A DNA stretch of 64,000 nucleotides. It comes from Gorillibacterium timonense. GTDB lineage: Bacteria; Bacillota; Bacilli; Paenibacillales; NBRC-103111. The position numbers were made by a program, and so were the translations under genes. The stretch lies in contig NZ_LN881724.1 of the NCBI RefSeq assembly GCF_001457415.1, forward strand, positions 1,674,001-1,738,000. Reading direction: 5' to 3'. This document shows, one piece after another, positions 1-8,713 of the stretch. Under the pieces are notes generated by a model. The model made no database searches. It saw nothing but the letters and a program-made list of their open reading frames with translations, and was not told the origin of the DNA. The stretch's first letter is position 1, and every line of letters starts with the position of its first letter.

Positions 1-1326
1 GCATTGGCGGACCAGATTCGAGCGGCTCTCGATGGAGAAGCGGGTGCAGGAAAGAATAGCGGACTGCTTCGGCAGCTCGGGCAGCTTCTTGAGCAGCTCG
101 CTGCAACGGTGGAAGAAGGCGTGCAGGGGAAAGCACAGGCGGCTGTCGGGAATGCGAACGGAAGAGCGGATTCGTTAGGAGTGCCGATAGGCCGGGAAGC
201 TTCAGGCGATGCGGGCAGCCTGCCGGGAGCTAGTCAAACAGGTCGCGAGAACGGCAAGCCGGGGGTAACGGGTCAACCAGCAGGTACAAATGGCAGCGGT
301 GGCGCGGCAGAAGGCGAAACTGGGGCTTTCAAAAATGCGGGAAGTGCAGGCGGCGCAGGCCCATCGGGGGGAATCGGCAATCTCGCCAATGCCGGAAATT
401 CCAACCATTCTGCAAATTCCATAGCCCCGGGAAATAATGGAAATTCGGGAAGCGTCGGAAATGCAAGCAACCTGAATATGAACTCGACGGAGTCGAATCA
501 GGCGGGACTTGGGTTGGCGAAGGATGCGTCGATGGACCCAACGGATAAGGCAGAGATGACTTCAAAAGGCGTGAATCCCTCCGAAGGGTCGAATGCGGAC
601 TCGTCCGCTCAGTCAAGTCGGACGAGTGAACGAGCGGAGAGAGGAAGCTGGCTCAGTCGGATGCTCTCTGATCTTGGAGTCGAGCATGAGCAGAAGCTTG
701 CCAATCTTCCGGTAGGAACCGATATTGGACGAGGTTCGATGGAGCACAGCGGAGACGCTTCTCGGCAAACCTTGAAGGAGCTGCTTCTTCAAGTCGGGAA
801 GCAGGACGATTTGCCGCTTCCGCTGAAGGAGGCGGCGGCGCAGGCGCTGCAGCAGGTCACCGGTCAACAGCTGCTGCTCTCAGGAGACCGGACGCAGCAG
901 CTTGCGCATCTGACGGTGATGATCCCCTTTTACAACGAACAGGGCCGCCAGACGGCTGCCGTTCATGTGGAGTCCAGGCGTAACAATCGGGGCGAGCTTG
1001 ATGCAGACAATTGCCGCCTGTTGTTCGATTTGTCGATGCGGACGCTTGGTCCGCTTCTGATTGATGTTCAGGTTGCTGACCGCGCGGTAGGGATTCGAAT
1101 CCTCAATGATCATGGCCAGCTCAAGGGGCTTCTAGATGCAGGCAGAGAAGAGCTTGTATCGACGATGGAAGAGTCGGGCTATCGCTTGTCTTATCTTCAT
1201 TCCTCTGATTATCCAAATGTGAGCCAAGCAAGCACGGAGGTCGGGGAATCACAAACCGATTCCGCAATTCGTGATCAACTGGATTTTCATCGGAAACCCT
1301 ACAAAAGCATGGATGTGCGCGTATGA
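1..1326 (+). CDS. YlqG-like protein with FliK C-terminal-like domain (5' end cut off)
   Basis: The reading frame is open from base 1, so the gene probably begins upstream of the window; an internal TTG at position 4 is only a possible start. About 441 residues are visible. The first third is low complexity, rich in Gly, Ala, Asn and Ser (about residues 40-190). The last 150 residues form a compact region (motifs LTVMIPFYNEQG, LLFDLSMRTLGPLLIDVQV, GIRILNDHGQLKGLLDAGREE) that resembles the FliK hook-length-control C-terminal domain and matches the position of B. subtilis ylqG. The stop overlaps the start of the next gene, so the two are translationally coupled. A role in a FliK/FlhB-like interaction is inference. 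Confidence 0.7.
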   Translation, partial: ALADQIRAALDGEAGAGKNSGLLRQLGQLLEQLAATVEEGVQGKAQAAVGNANGRADSLGVPIGREASGDAGSLPGASQTGRENGKPGVTGQPAGTNGSGGAAEGETGAFKNAGSAGGAGPSGGIGNLANAGNSNHSANSIAPGNNGNSGSVGNASNLNMNSTESNQAGLGLAKDASMDPTDKAEMTSKGVNPSEGSNADSSAQSSRTSERAERGSWLSRMLSDLGVEHEQKLANLPVGTDIGRGSMEHSGDASRQTLKELLLQVGKQDDLPLPLKEAAAQALQQVTGQQLLLSGDRTQQLAHLTVMIPFYNEQGRQTAAVHVESRRNNRGELDADNCRLLFDLSMRTLGPLLIDVQVADRAVGIRILNDHGQLKGLLDAGREELVSTMEESGYRLSYLHSSDYPNVSQASTEVGESQTDSAIRDQLDFHRKPYKSMDVRV

Positions 1327-1613
1327 AAAAGGGAAAACCGACAACGAAACAAGCCGTTGCTCTAAAATACAGTCCGATGGACATGCAGGCTCCTTCTGTC
1401 GTGGCGAAGGGAAAGGGCATGGTCGCCGATGAGATTCTGCAAAAGGCTAAGGAGCATGGCGTTCCCATCCAGGAGGATGCTTCCTTAGTCGAGGTTCTCG
1501 GGCAGCTCGAGCTCAATCAAGAGATTCCGGCAGAGCTATACCAGCTGGTGGCGGAAATTCTCAGCTTTGTATATCGGACGGACGGTCGGGCCAGAGGGGG
1601 CATAAAGCCTTGA
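1323..1613 (+). CDS. Stand-alone FlhB C-terminal-like protein (YlqH/FlhX type)
   Basis: This 96-residue protein aligns with the cytoplasmic C-terminal domain of FlhB. It shares AVALKY, APxVxAKG, KEHG and IPAELxQxVAEIL with the FlhB encoded at 38520-39614. It has no membrane segments. The NPTH autocleavage motif of FlhB is not present; the equivalent stretch reads KPTTKQ before AVALKY, so it resembles an already cleaved FlhB fragment. The ATG overlaps the previous stop (ATGA type) and its own TGA overlaps the TTG of the next gene. It matches B. subtilis ylqH in position. In H. pylori a similar protein (FlhX) can substitute for the cleaved FlhB fragment; its role here is unknown. Confidence 0.8.
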   Translation: MKKGKPTTKQAVALKYSPMDMQAPSVVAKGKGMVADEILQKAKEHGVPIQEDASLVEVLGQLELNQEIPAELYQLVAEILSFVYRTDGRARGGIKP

Positions 1614-2014
1614 AGCAAGATAGGTCAAGCGAGAAGCCGCAGACGCTGCGAATCGACGGTAGAAGACTCACTGGCAAGGCGGGAGAGGAAGCCGCAGCGC
1701 AGTACTTGCTGGAGCAAGGCCACCTCATCCGCGAGCGAAACTGGCGCTGCCGCTCCGGGGAGCTGGATATCGTTGCGGAAGAAGAGGGATGCCTGGTCAT
1801 CGTGGAGGTGCGCACCCGCAAGCCGTCCGTCCGGTTCGGGACGCCGCAGGAATCGGTCGATGCGCGCAAGCAGCTGCAGGTCAGGAGAACAGCGGAGGTT
1901 TATCTTTATCAGCACCGCCTTACCGAATGCCGTATCCGCTTCGATCTCATCTCGATTCGCTTGAATGCGGACGGATCGATGCAAGCGCTTGAGCATCTCC
2001 GGCATGCTTTCTAA
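1610..2014 (+). CDS. YraN/UPF0102 family endonuclease-like protein
   Basis: The 134-residue protein carries the UPF0102 pattern: GEEAAAQYLLEQG, RNWRCRSGELDIVAEE, then a VIVEVRTRK strand. The Glu/Asp-x-n-Glu-x-Arg/Lys arrangement is that of the PD-(D/E)XK nuclease fold. Family length is typically 115-130 residues. The TTG start overlaps the preceding TGA (TTGA), indicating coupling. The biological role of the family is poorly defined; links to recombination or DNA processing are suggested by frequent linkage to dprA and comM-like genes, both of which lie nearby here. Confidence 0.85.
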   Translation: MKQDRSSEKPQTLRIDGRRLTGKAGEEAAAQYLLEQGHLIRERNWRCRSGELDIVAEEEGCLVIVEVRTRKPSVRFGTPQESVDARKQLQVRRTAEVYLYQHRLTECRIRFDLISIRLNADGSMQALEHLRHAF

Positions 2015-2036
2015 TGATAGTGCTCTCCTAATTGCG

Positions 2037-2065
2037 AGAAGCCGCTACTTGATGTAGCGGCTTCT
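2037..2065. terminator. Bidirectional terminator hairpin
   Basis: A perfect 12-bp inverted repeat (AGAAGCCGCTAC / GTAGCGGCTTCT) with a 5-nt loop lies between the converging YraN gene and AraC gene. The left arm and loop overlap the last codons of the AraC gene. The T-tracts are short on both sides, so efficiency is uncertain. Confidence 0.7.
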
Positions 2066-2914
2066 GTATTTGGATGGGGACATTCCGATTCTCTTCGTAA
2101 AGCAGCCCGTAAAATAGGGGATATTCTCGAAGCCGACATGGAGGGCGATCTCGCCGATCGGCCATTCGGTCTTGAGCAGAAGAAGCTTGGCTTGTTCCAG
2201 CCGGTATTTCATGAGGTATTCCATCGGAGCTAACCCAAATACCTGTTTCATGCAGCGAGTGATGTAGTTGTAATGGAAATTGAGCGCTTCGACCATCATC
2301 CAGCTCGTGATCGATGATTGATAATGGGCTTTCAAATAAGCTTCGGCCTTCTCTGCGAGTTCAACGACGGGACCGGCATGTCCTTCATTTTGCCGCAGGT
2401 CCATGAGTCGGAGTAGCTCCTCGAACGTCTGTTGTCTTGTCCAGAATGCGCTGGAATGCCGCTCCTTCCCCGACTGGTTCAGCTTGCCGAGCAGTTGGTA
2501 TACCTGCTCCGGATACGGAAGCCTCCAGGCCTGCTTAATCTGAATGAAATACGGATCGGTGAGATACTGACGGGAATAGTCGTCGTGATCCGGGACGGGT
2601 TGCTCCTGAAAGGAGCAATCCCATTGTCCGATCGTGTGGAAATGGACCCATTGAAACACGGTTGTCTCTTCCGTCGGTTTGACCGAGTAGTGATATCGAT
2701 CCGGCAGCAGGATCACGCTATGCCCTGCGGTCAAGCTCCAGGCTTGACTTTCTTCCCCAAGATGAAGCGTCCCTTGCTCCACAACAATCAGGTCAAACAC
2801 CCCGATCGATTGGCGATTCGGATGCTGGTCTCCCGGCTCATAGACGGTTTTTCCGCTATCCAGACAATAGGGCAATGGTGGGGCAGTCAAGTTGAGAATC
2901 GAAGATGTCTCCAT
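2045..2914 (-). CDS. AraC family transcriptional regulator
   Basis: A 289-residue regulator with an N-terminal cupin-like sensor region (about 20-110) and a C-terminal AraC domain (about 187-289). The second helix-turn-helix contains the family signature IGEIALHVGFENIPYFTGCFTK followed by GMSPSKYR. The ATG at 2912-2914 is chosen because GGGAGGAG lies 5 nt upstream; a 30-residue upstream extension has no ribosome site. It is divergent from the GH127 gene, 133 bp apart, so it most likely controls that gene in response to a plant-derived arabinose-containing sugar. The effector is inferred only from this pairing. Confidence 0.88.
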   Translation of the reverse strand: METSSILNLTAPPLPYCLDSGKTVYEPGDQHPNRQSIGVFDLIVVEQGTLHLGEESQAWSLTAGHSVILLPDRYHYSVKPTEETTVFQWVHFHTIGQWDCSFQEQPVPDHDDYSRQYLTDPYFIQIKQAWRLPYPEQVYQLLGKLNQSGKERHSSAFWTRQQTFEELLRLMDLRQNEGHAGPVVELAEKAEAYLKAHYQSSITSWMMVEALNFHYNYITRCMKQVFGLAPMEYLMKYRLEQAKLLLLKTEWPIGEIALHVGFENIPYFTGCFTKRIGMSPSKYRSRYIK

Positions 2915-2964
2915 GGTACTCCTCCCGAAACCATTGTGTGAAATTCTATAAGAAATCGGTTTGG

Positions 2965-2985
2965 ATTCATCATATAAAGATGAAT
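2965..2985. promoter_or_regulatory. Candidate operator: inverted repeat between araC-type gene and GH127 gene
   Basis: ATTCATC and GATGAAT flank the 7-base spacer ATATAAA, a perfect 7-bp inverted repeat in the divergent intergenic region. AraC proteins usually bind direct half-sites, so this may instead belong to promoter structure or be chance. I could not place a convincing -35/-10 pair. Confidence 0.35.
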
Positions 2986-3047
2986 TCGTATAGACTACAA
3001 TCAATAGTAGCAGGAGGAAATAACAGAAGCAAGAGGAGGCAACTGCA

Positions 3048-5037
3048 ATGGAACGCGCATTGAACAGGCTAGCTTTGGAACGGAATTCGAAGGTTCGTAC
3101 GCATATTCAAGACTCATTCTGGGATGAATATGTGAACCTTGTGCGAGAAGTTGTCGTTCCGTATCAATGGGAGGCCCTTAACGATCGGGTGGAAGGCGCG
3201 GAGAAAAGCTATGCCGTGAACAATTTCAAGATCGCTGCTGGCGAGGGAGAAGGCCAATTCGGGGGAATGGTGTTTCAAGACAGCGATGTGGCGAAATGGC
3301 TCGAAGCGGTCGGGTATCTCCTGCGATCAAAAAGAGACCCGGAGCTTGAAGCGATCGCAGATGATCTCATCGCGACCATCGGGAAAGCTCAGCAGGCAGA
3401 CGGGTATCTGAATACGTATTATACTCTCAAAGAACCTGGTAAGCGGTGGACAAACTTAACCGAATGCCATGAGCTTTATGTGGCCGGTCATATGATCGAA
3501 GCGGCAGTCGCTTATTACGAAGCTACGGGAAAGCGGCCCATCCTGGATATCGTAATGCCGGATGGCGGATCATATCGCAGAGGTATTCGGGGATGAGCCG
3601 GGGCAAATCGCGGGCTATGACGGCCATCAAGAGATCGAGCTCGCGCTTGTCAAGCTGTACAGGACAACGGGAGAAAAGCGTTATTTAGATCTCAGCCGCT
3701 ATTTTGTGGAGAAGCGTGGGCAAGAGCCTAACTTTCTGATAGCAGAATCGGAGAAACGGGGATGGACGAGCTACTGGCATTCCGGCAAAATCGAAATCGA
3801 CCCCGCTTATTTTCAAGCGCATAAGCCGGTTTGGGAAATGGATACGGCAGTCGGTCACGCCGTGCGTATGGTCTATATGTGCGCGGGGATGGCGGATGTG
3901 GCGCGTGAGAGCGGAGATCGCAGGTTGTATGATGCGTGCGAACGATTATGGGCGGCGATTACGAACCGGCAGATGTACGTAACGGGAGGTATTGGCTCAA
4001 TGGCGATCGGAGAAGCGTTCTCCGTGAATTACGATCTGCCAAACGACTCAGCTTATTCCGAGACCTGCGCCTCGATCGGCCTGATCTTCTTTGCCCAGAG
4101 GATGCTGCAGTTGAATCCTCATTCCAAATACGCAGACGTGATGGAACGGGCTCTCTACAATTCGGTATTGGCGGGTATGGCGAAGGACGGACGCAGCTTC
4201 TTCTATGTCAATCCTCTAGAAGTTCATCCTCATGTTTGCAATGGAGGCAACCATGTCTTCGATCATGTTAAGCCCGTTCGCCAAGAGTGGTTTGGCTGCG
4301 CTTGCTGCCCGCCTAATGTTGCTCGTCTGATCGCTTCACTGGGGGATTATGTTTATACGGTGAACGATTCGACTATCTTCACGCATTTGTATGTAGGCGG
4401 ACAAACGGACTTTACCATCGGAGATCACACTGTCACGCTTTCTCAGCAATCCGCTCTTCCTTGGGAAGGAGAGGTTCGCGTTCAAGTCCAGCTTCAAGAA
4501 TCGACGACCTTCACCCTTGCTATGCGGCTGCCGAGCTGGAGCCCGAACGCCAAGCTTAAGGTGAATGGCAAAGAACGGTCGATAGCTGGCAAGGTTAAAG
4601 ACGGCTATATGCGCATCGAGAAGGAATGGACTGACGGCGACACAATCGAGCTGACGTTAGAGATGCCCGTTCTGCATATGCACAGTCATCCGCTCGTAAG
4701 AGCGGACTCCGGCAAGGTTGCCCTTCAGCGCGGGCCCTTGGTCTACTGCTTGGAAGAGGCAGACAACGGAGCCAATCTCAGCGGATTGCTGCTTCCCCGA
4801 GGTGCGCATGGTTCTTCGGAACCGGTAAAGGTCACCTGGAAGGAGAACCTGCTCGGCGGCATGAAACTTCTGGAGACGGAAGCGCTTCGCTTAACCGAGG
4901 AATCATGGGGAGAAGAGCTGTATCGGTCCGATTACACACCGTCGTACGAACCCATGAAGGCTATATTTATCCCCTATTACGCATGGGCCAATCGCGGCAA
5001 AGGTGAAATGACGGTCTGGGTGAAGGAACAGGTGTGA
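3048..5037 (+). pseudogene. GH127 family beta-L-arabinofuranosidase, single-base frameshift
   Basis: The first 169 codons (3048-3554) and codons from 3556 to the stop join to a continuous protein of about 662 residues if one A at 3554/3555 is skipped; the join then reads DIVCRMADHIAEVFGDE, as expected for the family. Typical GH127 enzymes are about 640-660 residues. The key residues are intact in the second part: GEAF (catalytic-region Glu), ETCASIG (Glu and Cys), and FGCACCPPN (paired Cys of the zinc/thiolate site). The enzyme would release terminal beta-L-arabinofuranose from plant glycans; no signal peptide is seen, so it would be cytoplasmic. AGAGGAGG lies 7 nt upstream of the ATG. Either a real disruption or a sequencing error. 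Confidence 0.85.
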
Positions 5038-5102
5038 AGGTTTAGTTAAGCGATAAGGCTAGCTTAATTATGCGAAGAATTAAGGAAGTTCGTATTCAAC
5101 AT

Positions 5103-5143
5103 AAGAGGCTCTCTCTCCGCGAAGTGGAAGAGGAGAGCCTCTT
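5103..5143 (+). terminator. Terminator hairpin after GH127
   Basis: An 11-bp inverted repeat (AAGAGGCTCTC / GAGAGCCTCTT) encloses a 19-nt loop that can itself pair partly. It lies 65 bp after the GH127 stop. The following sequence TAATTGG is a poor T-tract, so strength is uncertain. Confidence 0.6.
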
Positions 5144-5289
5144 AATTGGTTGAGAAAATGGAATCAGGCGGCCGTAAAGAAAAAGGACCCTTCCCTACTA
5201 AAATCTGAACGTTCGAGACAGTTGATTTCCGACGACTGGTTTAGACTTGTACGGTGTTTTGATATCATTCAGTTTGACCTGAGCTTAGG

Positions 5290-5757
5290 TTATGAATTTG
5301 CATCAAGAGTTGTAATTCTGCAGTGTCTCGCATACTTTTCTAACACAGTAACAACCTCAGCGGTAACGACTAAATAAGCTTTTTCAGTTAAACAAAAATG
5401 ATGCCCTGACCAATTACCATACGTATTATCCTTAATTGAAATTTTCCCATTAGGCAGCATTCTTAAGAATTCTGGCAACAATTTGTCTTCGTATAGTTCC
5501 TCGAATATGCTTGATTCCGATACCAAACATTCCTCAACTGAATAATCCCCTATGTTCAATTGCTTAAAGATCTCATCTAATTCTTTTGTGATGATAAAAC
5601 ACGGAGTTGATGTAATTAAATGATCCCCTAACCAGCCATCAAACTCATAATCGAGAAATTGAACTTTGTCCACTTGCTTTACTCCATAATCTGTTCTATA
5701 GATAGTAAATTCTCCATGCCCTCCACTAACCTCAGGCTCCAAAAGGAATAAATTCAT
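5290..5757 (-). CDS. Hypothetical protein, AT-rich orphan gene
   Basis: A 155-residue acidic soluble protein that I do not recognise. GGAG sits 7 nt upstream of the ATG, supporting expression. It has no signal peptide or membrane segment and contains the motifs FLDYEFDGWLGD and GNWSGHHFCLTEKAYLVV. Its base composition is clearly more AT-rich than the surrounding genes, which suggests acquisition by transfer. Size, acidity and isolation would suit an immunity-type protein, but nothing in the sequence proves that. Confidence 0.65.
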   Translation of the reverse strand: MNLFLLEPEVSGGHGEFTIYRTDYGVKQVDKVQFLDYEFDGWLGDHLITSTPCFIITKELDEIFKQLNIGDYSVEECLVSESSIFEELYEDKLLPEFLRMLPNGKISIKDNTYGNWSGHHFCLTEKAYLVVTAEVVTVLEKYARHCRITTLDANS

Positions 5758-6238
5758 ATTAACTCTCCTAGTTCATATGTCATCTCACTGGAATGCACAC
5801 AATATCAATTGTATCACCACACATAAATATAAAGTATCAAGAATAAATACTCATTTTTTACACCATTAATAATCCAACTATTAGTTTTCTTAACGCCTCA
5901 ATTGTATTTAACCAAATCATGCATAAAGATAGAATCATACTGATGATTATCATGTATACAAAATGATGGGGATTTGCCCTCGGGTGAGTCTAATTATTTC
6001 CTCAAATACCTTTTTTTCTATGCTTCGCTTTCTCAAAATCTCTCGAAATTGATGTGTTAGTGTGGGATTGATTCCTCAACAATCCGCAATATGGGGGGAT
6101 ATGACCACCTCCATAGTAATCACCTCTAACTTTGGTAATCAAAAGCGTTTTTAAGTACTTTACTACTATAGACCTTGTAATGCTATCTTCTGTGTGGCGA
6201 TCTCATTTGCAAAATAGCAGGCTGGTCTTTCAAGATGT
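5758..6238. other. AT-rich 481-bp gap with no convincing gene
   Basis: The stretch shares the low GC of the preceding orphan gene. On the minus strand a good ribosome site (AGAGGTGATT at about 6119-6128) precedes an ATG, but the frame stops after 12 codons (MEVVISPHIADC). The same frame then continues open for about 40 codons without a start. This may be a decayed gene end; I cannot identify a family. No promoter or repeat was recognised. Confidence 0.4.
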
Positions 6239-7858
6239 TCATACGGTCTTCTTGTCCAAATTGCGATATTGAACGGCTTCGGCGAGATGGCGGACGGCGA
6301 TTTGTGGTTCATGCTCCAGATCGGCTATGGTGCGCGCAATCTTCAGAATACGATCATGGGCTCGTATACTGAGGCCTAACATTTCAAAGGTGCGCCGGAG
6401 GCGTTCTTCAGCTTCCGGCTGAAGACGGCAATGCATGCGAAGAAGCCTCCCGGACAGCTCGCTGTTACTGCCTATGCCAACTCCTTTGAAGCGATTATGT
6501 TGAATCTCGCGTGCAGCTAGCACTTGCTCTTTCATGTCCTTCGAAGACAAATTAGGGGCTGAACGGGTCAACTCGTTGAAATCGACTCGTGGCACCTCCA
6601 CATGTAGATCGATCCGATCAAGCAAGGGACCGGAGATCCGGGAACGGTATTGGAGCAATTTCGCAGGCGAGCAGGTGCAAGGATTGCTCAACGAATCCGC
6701 TCCGTGATATCCGCACGGACATGGATTCATCGAACAAACGAGCATGAAGCCTGCGGGGTAGGTAAAAACAGCCTTAGCACGACCAATGGTCACCGTCCGG
6801 TCCTCCAAGGGTTGACGCAATACCTCGAGCGTCATGCGGGAGAACTCAGGGAGTTCATCGAGAAACAGCACTCCGTGGTGAGCGAGGCTGACCTCACCTG
6901 GGCGGGGAATGGCTCCTCCGCCGATGAGCCCGGCTGATGAAACGGTATGGTGAGGAGAACGAAAAGGGCGGGTCCGCATGAGCTCCGAACGTCTCGACAG
7001 CTTGCCAGCGATGCTGTAAATCTTGGTCGTTTCCATCGCTTCCGCGTCGTCCATCTCGGGGAGGATGGTAGGCAGGCGGCGGGCGAGCATGGTTTTGCCG
7101 GTTCCCGGCGGTCCGATCAGGAGCAGGTTGTGAAAGCCCGCTGCCGCAATCATCAGCGCCCGCTTTGCGTGGAGCTGCCCGCAAATATCGGCATAGTCCA
7201 GTCCGGTCGGAGACAGGGGATCCGATGATTCCTTGTGCCTATTTTCCAGTTCAGGCGGGCGATCCGCCAATACATCCCCATCGTGTTCGATAATCTCTTG
7301 GAGCCTTTCACAGGCAAGGGGTTTATCACCGGAGCGATACCAGTTCGTTTCGTTTTGTTCAAGATTGCGGATGTCCTTGAGATTCGCAAGCGGGAGCGCA
7401 AGCAAATCATCTGTCAAAAGAGCCTCATTCAGGTTGGCGGCTGGAAGAATGACACGCTTCAGTCCCTGAATCCTTGCATGATGGACCATTGCGAGAACGC
7501 CTGGAACAGGACGGAGATCTCCATTTAAGGCGAGTTCCCCAATAAGAAGAGTATCCGACAAACTATGGGATGGCAGTTGGCCGCTCGCTAGGAGCATTCC
7601 GAGTGCGATGGCGAGATCATAGGACGTGCCTTCTTTTCGGACGTCGGCAGGTGCGAGGTTTACCGTCACCCGCTCTTGTGGGAAGACAAATCCGCAATTG
7701 CGGATCGCGGAGCGGACCCGTTCAACGGATTCCCGAACAGCGGAATCGGGAAGACCGACCAAGTTCACTTGGGGTAAGCCATTTGAGAGATCCACTTCTA
7801 CTTCGATCAACTGGCCGTCCATCCCGACGACACAAGCGGTCGTTACTTTTGCAAACAT
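6239..7858 (-). CDS. YifB/ComM family Mg-chelatase-like AAA+ ATPase
   Basis: A 539-residue protein with an N-terminal Lon-protease-like fold (ChlI domain, from MFAKVTTACVVG), a AAA+ core with Walker A GPPGTGKT at about 249-256 and Walker B VLFLDELPEF, and a C-terminal Mg-chelatase_C region (ARTIADLEHEPQIAVRHLAEAVQYR). The Gram-negative relative ComM is a branch-migration helicase in natural transformation. The ATG at 7856-7858 is preferred over an adjacent TTG because family members begin MFAK/MYAK and GGAGGAGGGG lies upstream. It is monocistronic, on the opposite strand to dprA. Confidence 0.93.
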   Translation of the reverse strand: MFAKVTTACVVGMDGQLIEVEVDLSNGLPQVNLVGLPDSAVRESVERVRSAIRNCGFVFPQERVTVNLAPADVRKEGTSYDLAIALGMLLASGQLPSHSLSDTLLIGELALNGDLRPVPGVLAMVHHARIQGLKRVILPAANLNEALLTDDLLALPLANLKDIRNLEQNETNWYRSGDKPLACERLQEIIEHDGDVLADRPPELENRHKESSDPLSPTGLDYADICGQLHAKRALMIAAAGFHNLLLIGPPGTGKTMLARRLPTILPEMDDAEAMETTKIYSIAGKLSRRSELMRTRPFRSPHHTVSSAGLIGGGAIPRPGEVSLAHHGVLFLDELPEFSRMTLEVLRQPLEDRTVTIGRAKAVFTYPAGFMLVCSMNPCPCGYHGADSLSNPCTCSPAKLLQYRSRISGPLLDRIDLHVEVPRVDFNELTRSAPNLSSKDMKEQVLAAREIQHNRFKGVGIGSNSELSGRLLRMHCRLQPEAEERLRRTFEMLGLSIRAHDRILKIARTIADLEHEPQIAVRHLAEAVQYRNLDKKTV

Positions 7859-8161
7859 CAAAAAAGCCCCTCCTCCATAGGCAACAAACCTTTACGGGTT
7901 CATTGCGGCAATCGGAATAGGTGCTTCCTAATTCGCTGCGCGTTGTCAATGATTCCTATTTCTCCATCACCAAGCCAATTCCTGCTTAAGGGTTTGATTT
8001 TTTCATGGAAACAAGCTCCTTAAGGACTCAAAACCTTGTAGTCTCTCCATTTCGGTAGAAGCAACCCGATGAGCTCAGATCTACGCAGAGAAGCGAGGCA
8101 ATCCACCGCTGCCAGAAGATGCTTGAGCCAGCTGTCCTTCAGAGCCATTCACCAACAGCAT
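7859..8161. other. 303-bp gap without a supported gene
   Basis: On the minus strand, a ribosome-site-like AAGGAG precedes ATGAAAAAATCAAACCC, but the frame stops after six codons. A TTGACA hexamer (minus strand, 7944-7949) has no matching -10. I see no stable terminator after the DUF402 gene. Nothing else was recognised. Confidence 0.4.
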
Positions 8162-8707
8162 TTACCTTTTCAGATCTTGCATTAGTAAATCTTTATGCTC
8201 TTCCGCAAGCTTCAATAAGGGAAAGTTCCCTTGTTCGATTTGGATAAATAGCTTTTCGGCTTCGTCTTTTGCAAGATGGTACAATCCTTTGTCGATCGAA
8301 CCGTCCAGTAAAGCCTGCTCTAGTTCTTCTGCGTCCTTCTGAATTACGGTTCCTGAGGGCAGAACGATAATATCCAAGTATAAATCATCCATCCAAGGTA
8401 TGTTCTCTGTGCTTACCCCATTCCTGTAACAGATATCGATATAGTGCTGTACGATTTGCCCTTCATCATCGAACATCGTTGTCATGGAATGATGTAGGTT
8501 TGTTGGGAAGTGCTGAAGCCAATAATAGCCTTGATCCGCAATGCAGAATCTTTGGTCGGTATAAGTCATATGCAACGGCTCCGAGACGTCGCCGATTTCA
8601 AGAAGGGATACGTACCCCGTGAAGGTTTCTGTGTCGAGATAAGTCTGAGCGTATCGTTTGTCGAGTACCCGCTTCCAACCCGAACGGTCTCCATATTTTC
8701 TTTTCAG
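8162..8707 (-). CDS. DUF402 family protein, apparent CTG start
   Basis: The frame gives a 181-residue DUF402 protein. The N-terminus reads KRKYGDRSGWKRVL, the middle TFTGYVSLLEIGDVSEPLHM, and the core IADQGYYWLQHFP, YIDICYRNG and WMDDLYLDIIVLPSGTV, then a helical tail. DUF402 members near this size start MKRKYGDR, which places the start at CTG (8705-8707), with GGAG 10 nt upstream; the only in-frame ATG (8569-8571) or nearby TTG would remove about 45 conserved residues. An alternative is an ATG at 8715-8717 followed by a one-base indel. It is 6 nt downstream of the broken lipoprotein gene. DUF402 proteins include nucleotide phosphatases; the function here is not known. Confidence 0.75.
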   Translation of the reverse strand: MKRKYGDRSGWKRVLDKRYAQTYLDTETFTGYVSLLEIGDVSEPLHMTYTDQRFCIADQGYYWLQHFPTNLHHSMTTMFDDEGQIVQHYIDICYRNGVSTENIPWMDDLYLDIIVLPSGTVIQKDAEELEQALLDGSIDKGLYHLAKDEAEKLFIQIEQGNFPLLKLAEEHKDLLMQDLKR

Positions 8708-8713
8708 GATTCT

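Noticed and set aside
2950..2965. A cre-like (CcpA) site near GH127
   Set aside because: GAAATCGGTTT has too many mismatches to the cre consensus.
5150..5377. A 75-codon plus-strand frame next to the AT-rich orphan gene
   Set aside because: TTG start with no ribosome site, overlaps the better supported minus-strand gene, no protein features.
7944..7949. TTGACA on the minus strand as a -35 for the YifB gene
   Set aside because: No acceptable -10 at 16-18 bp.
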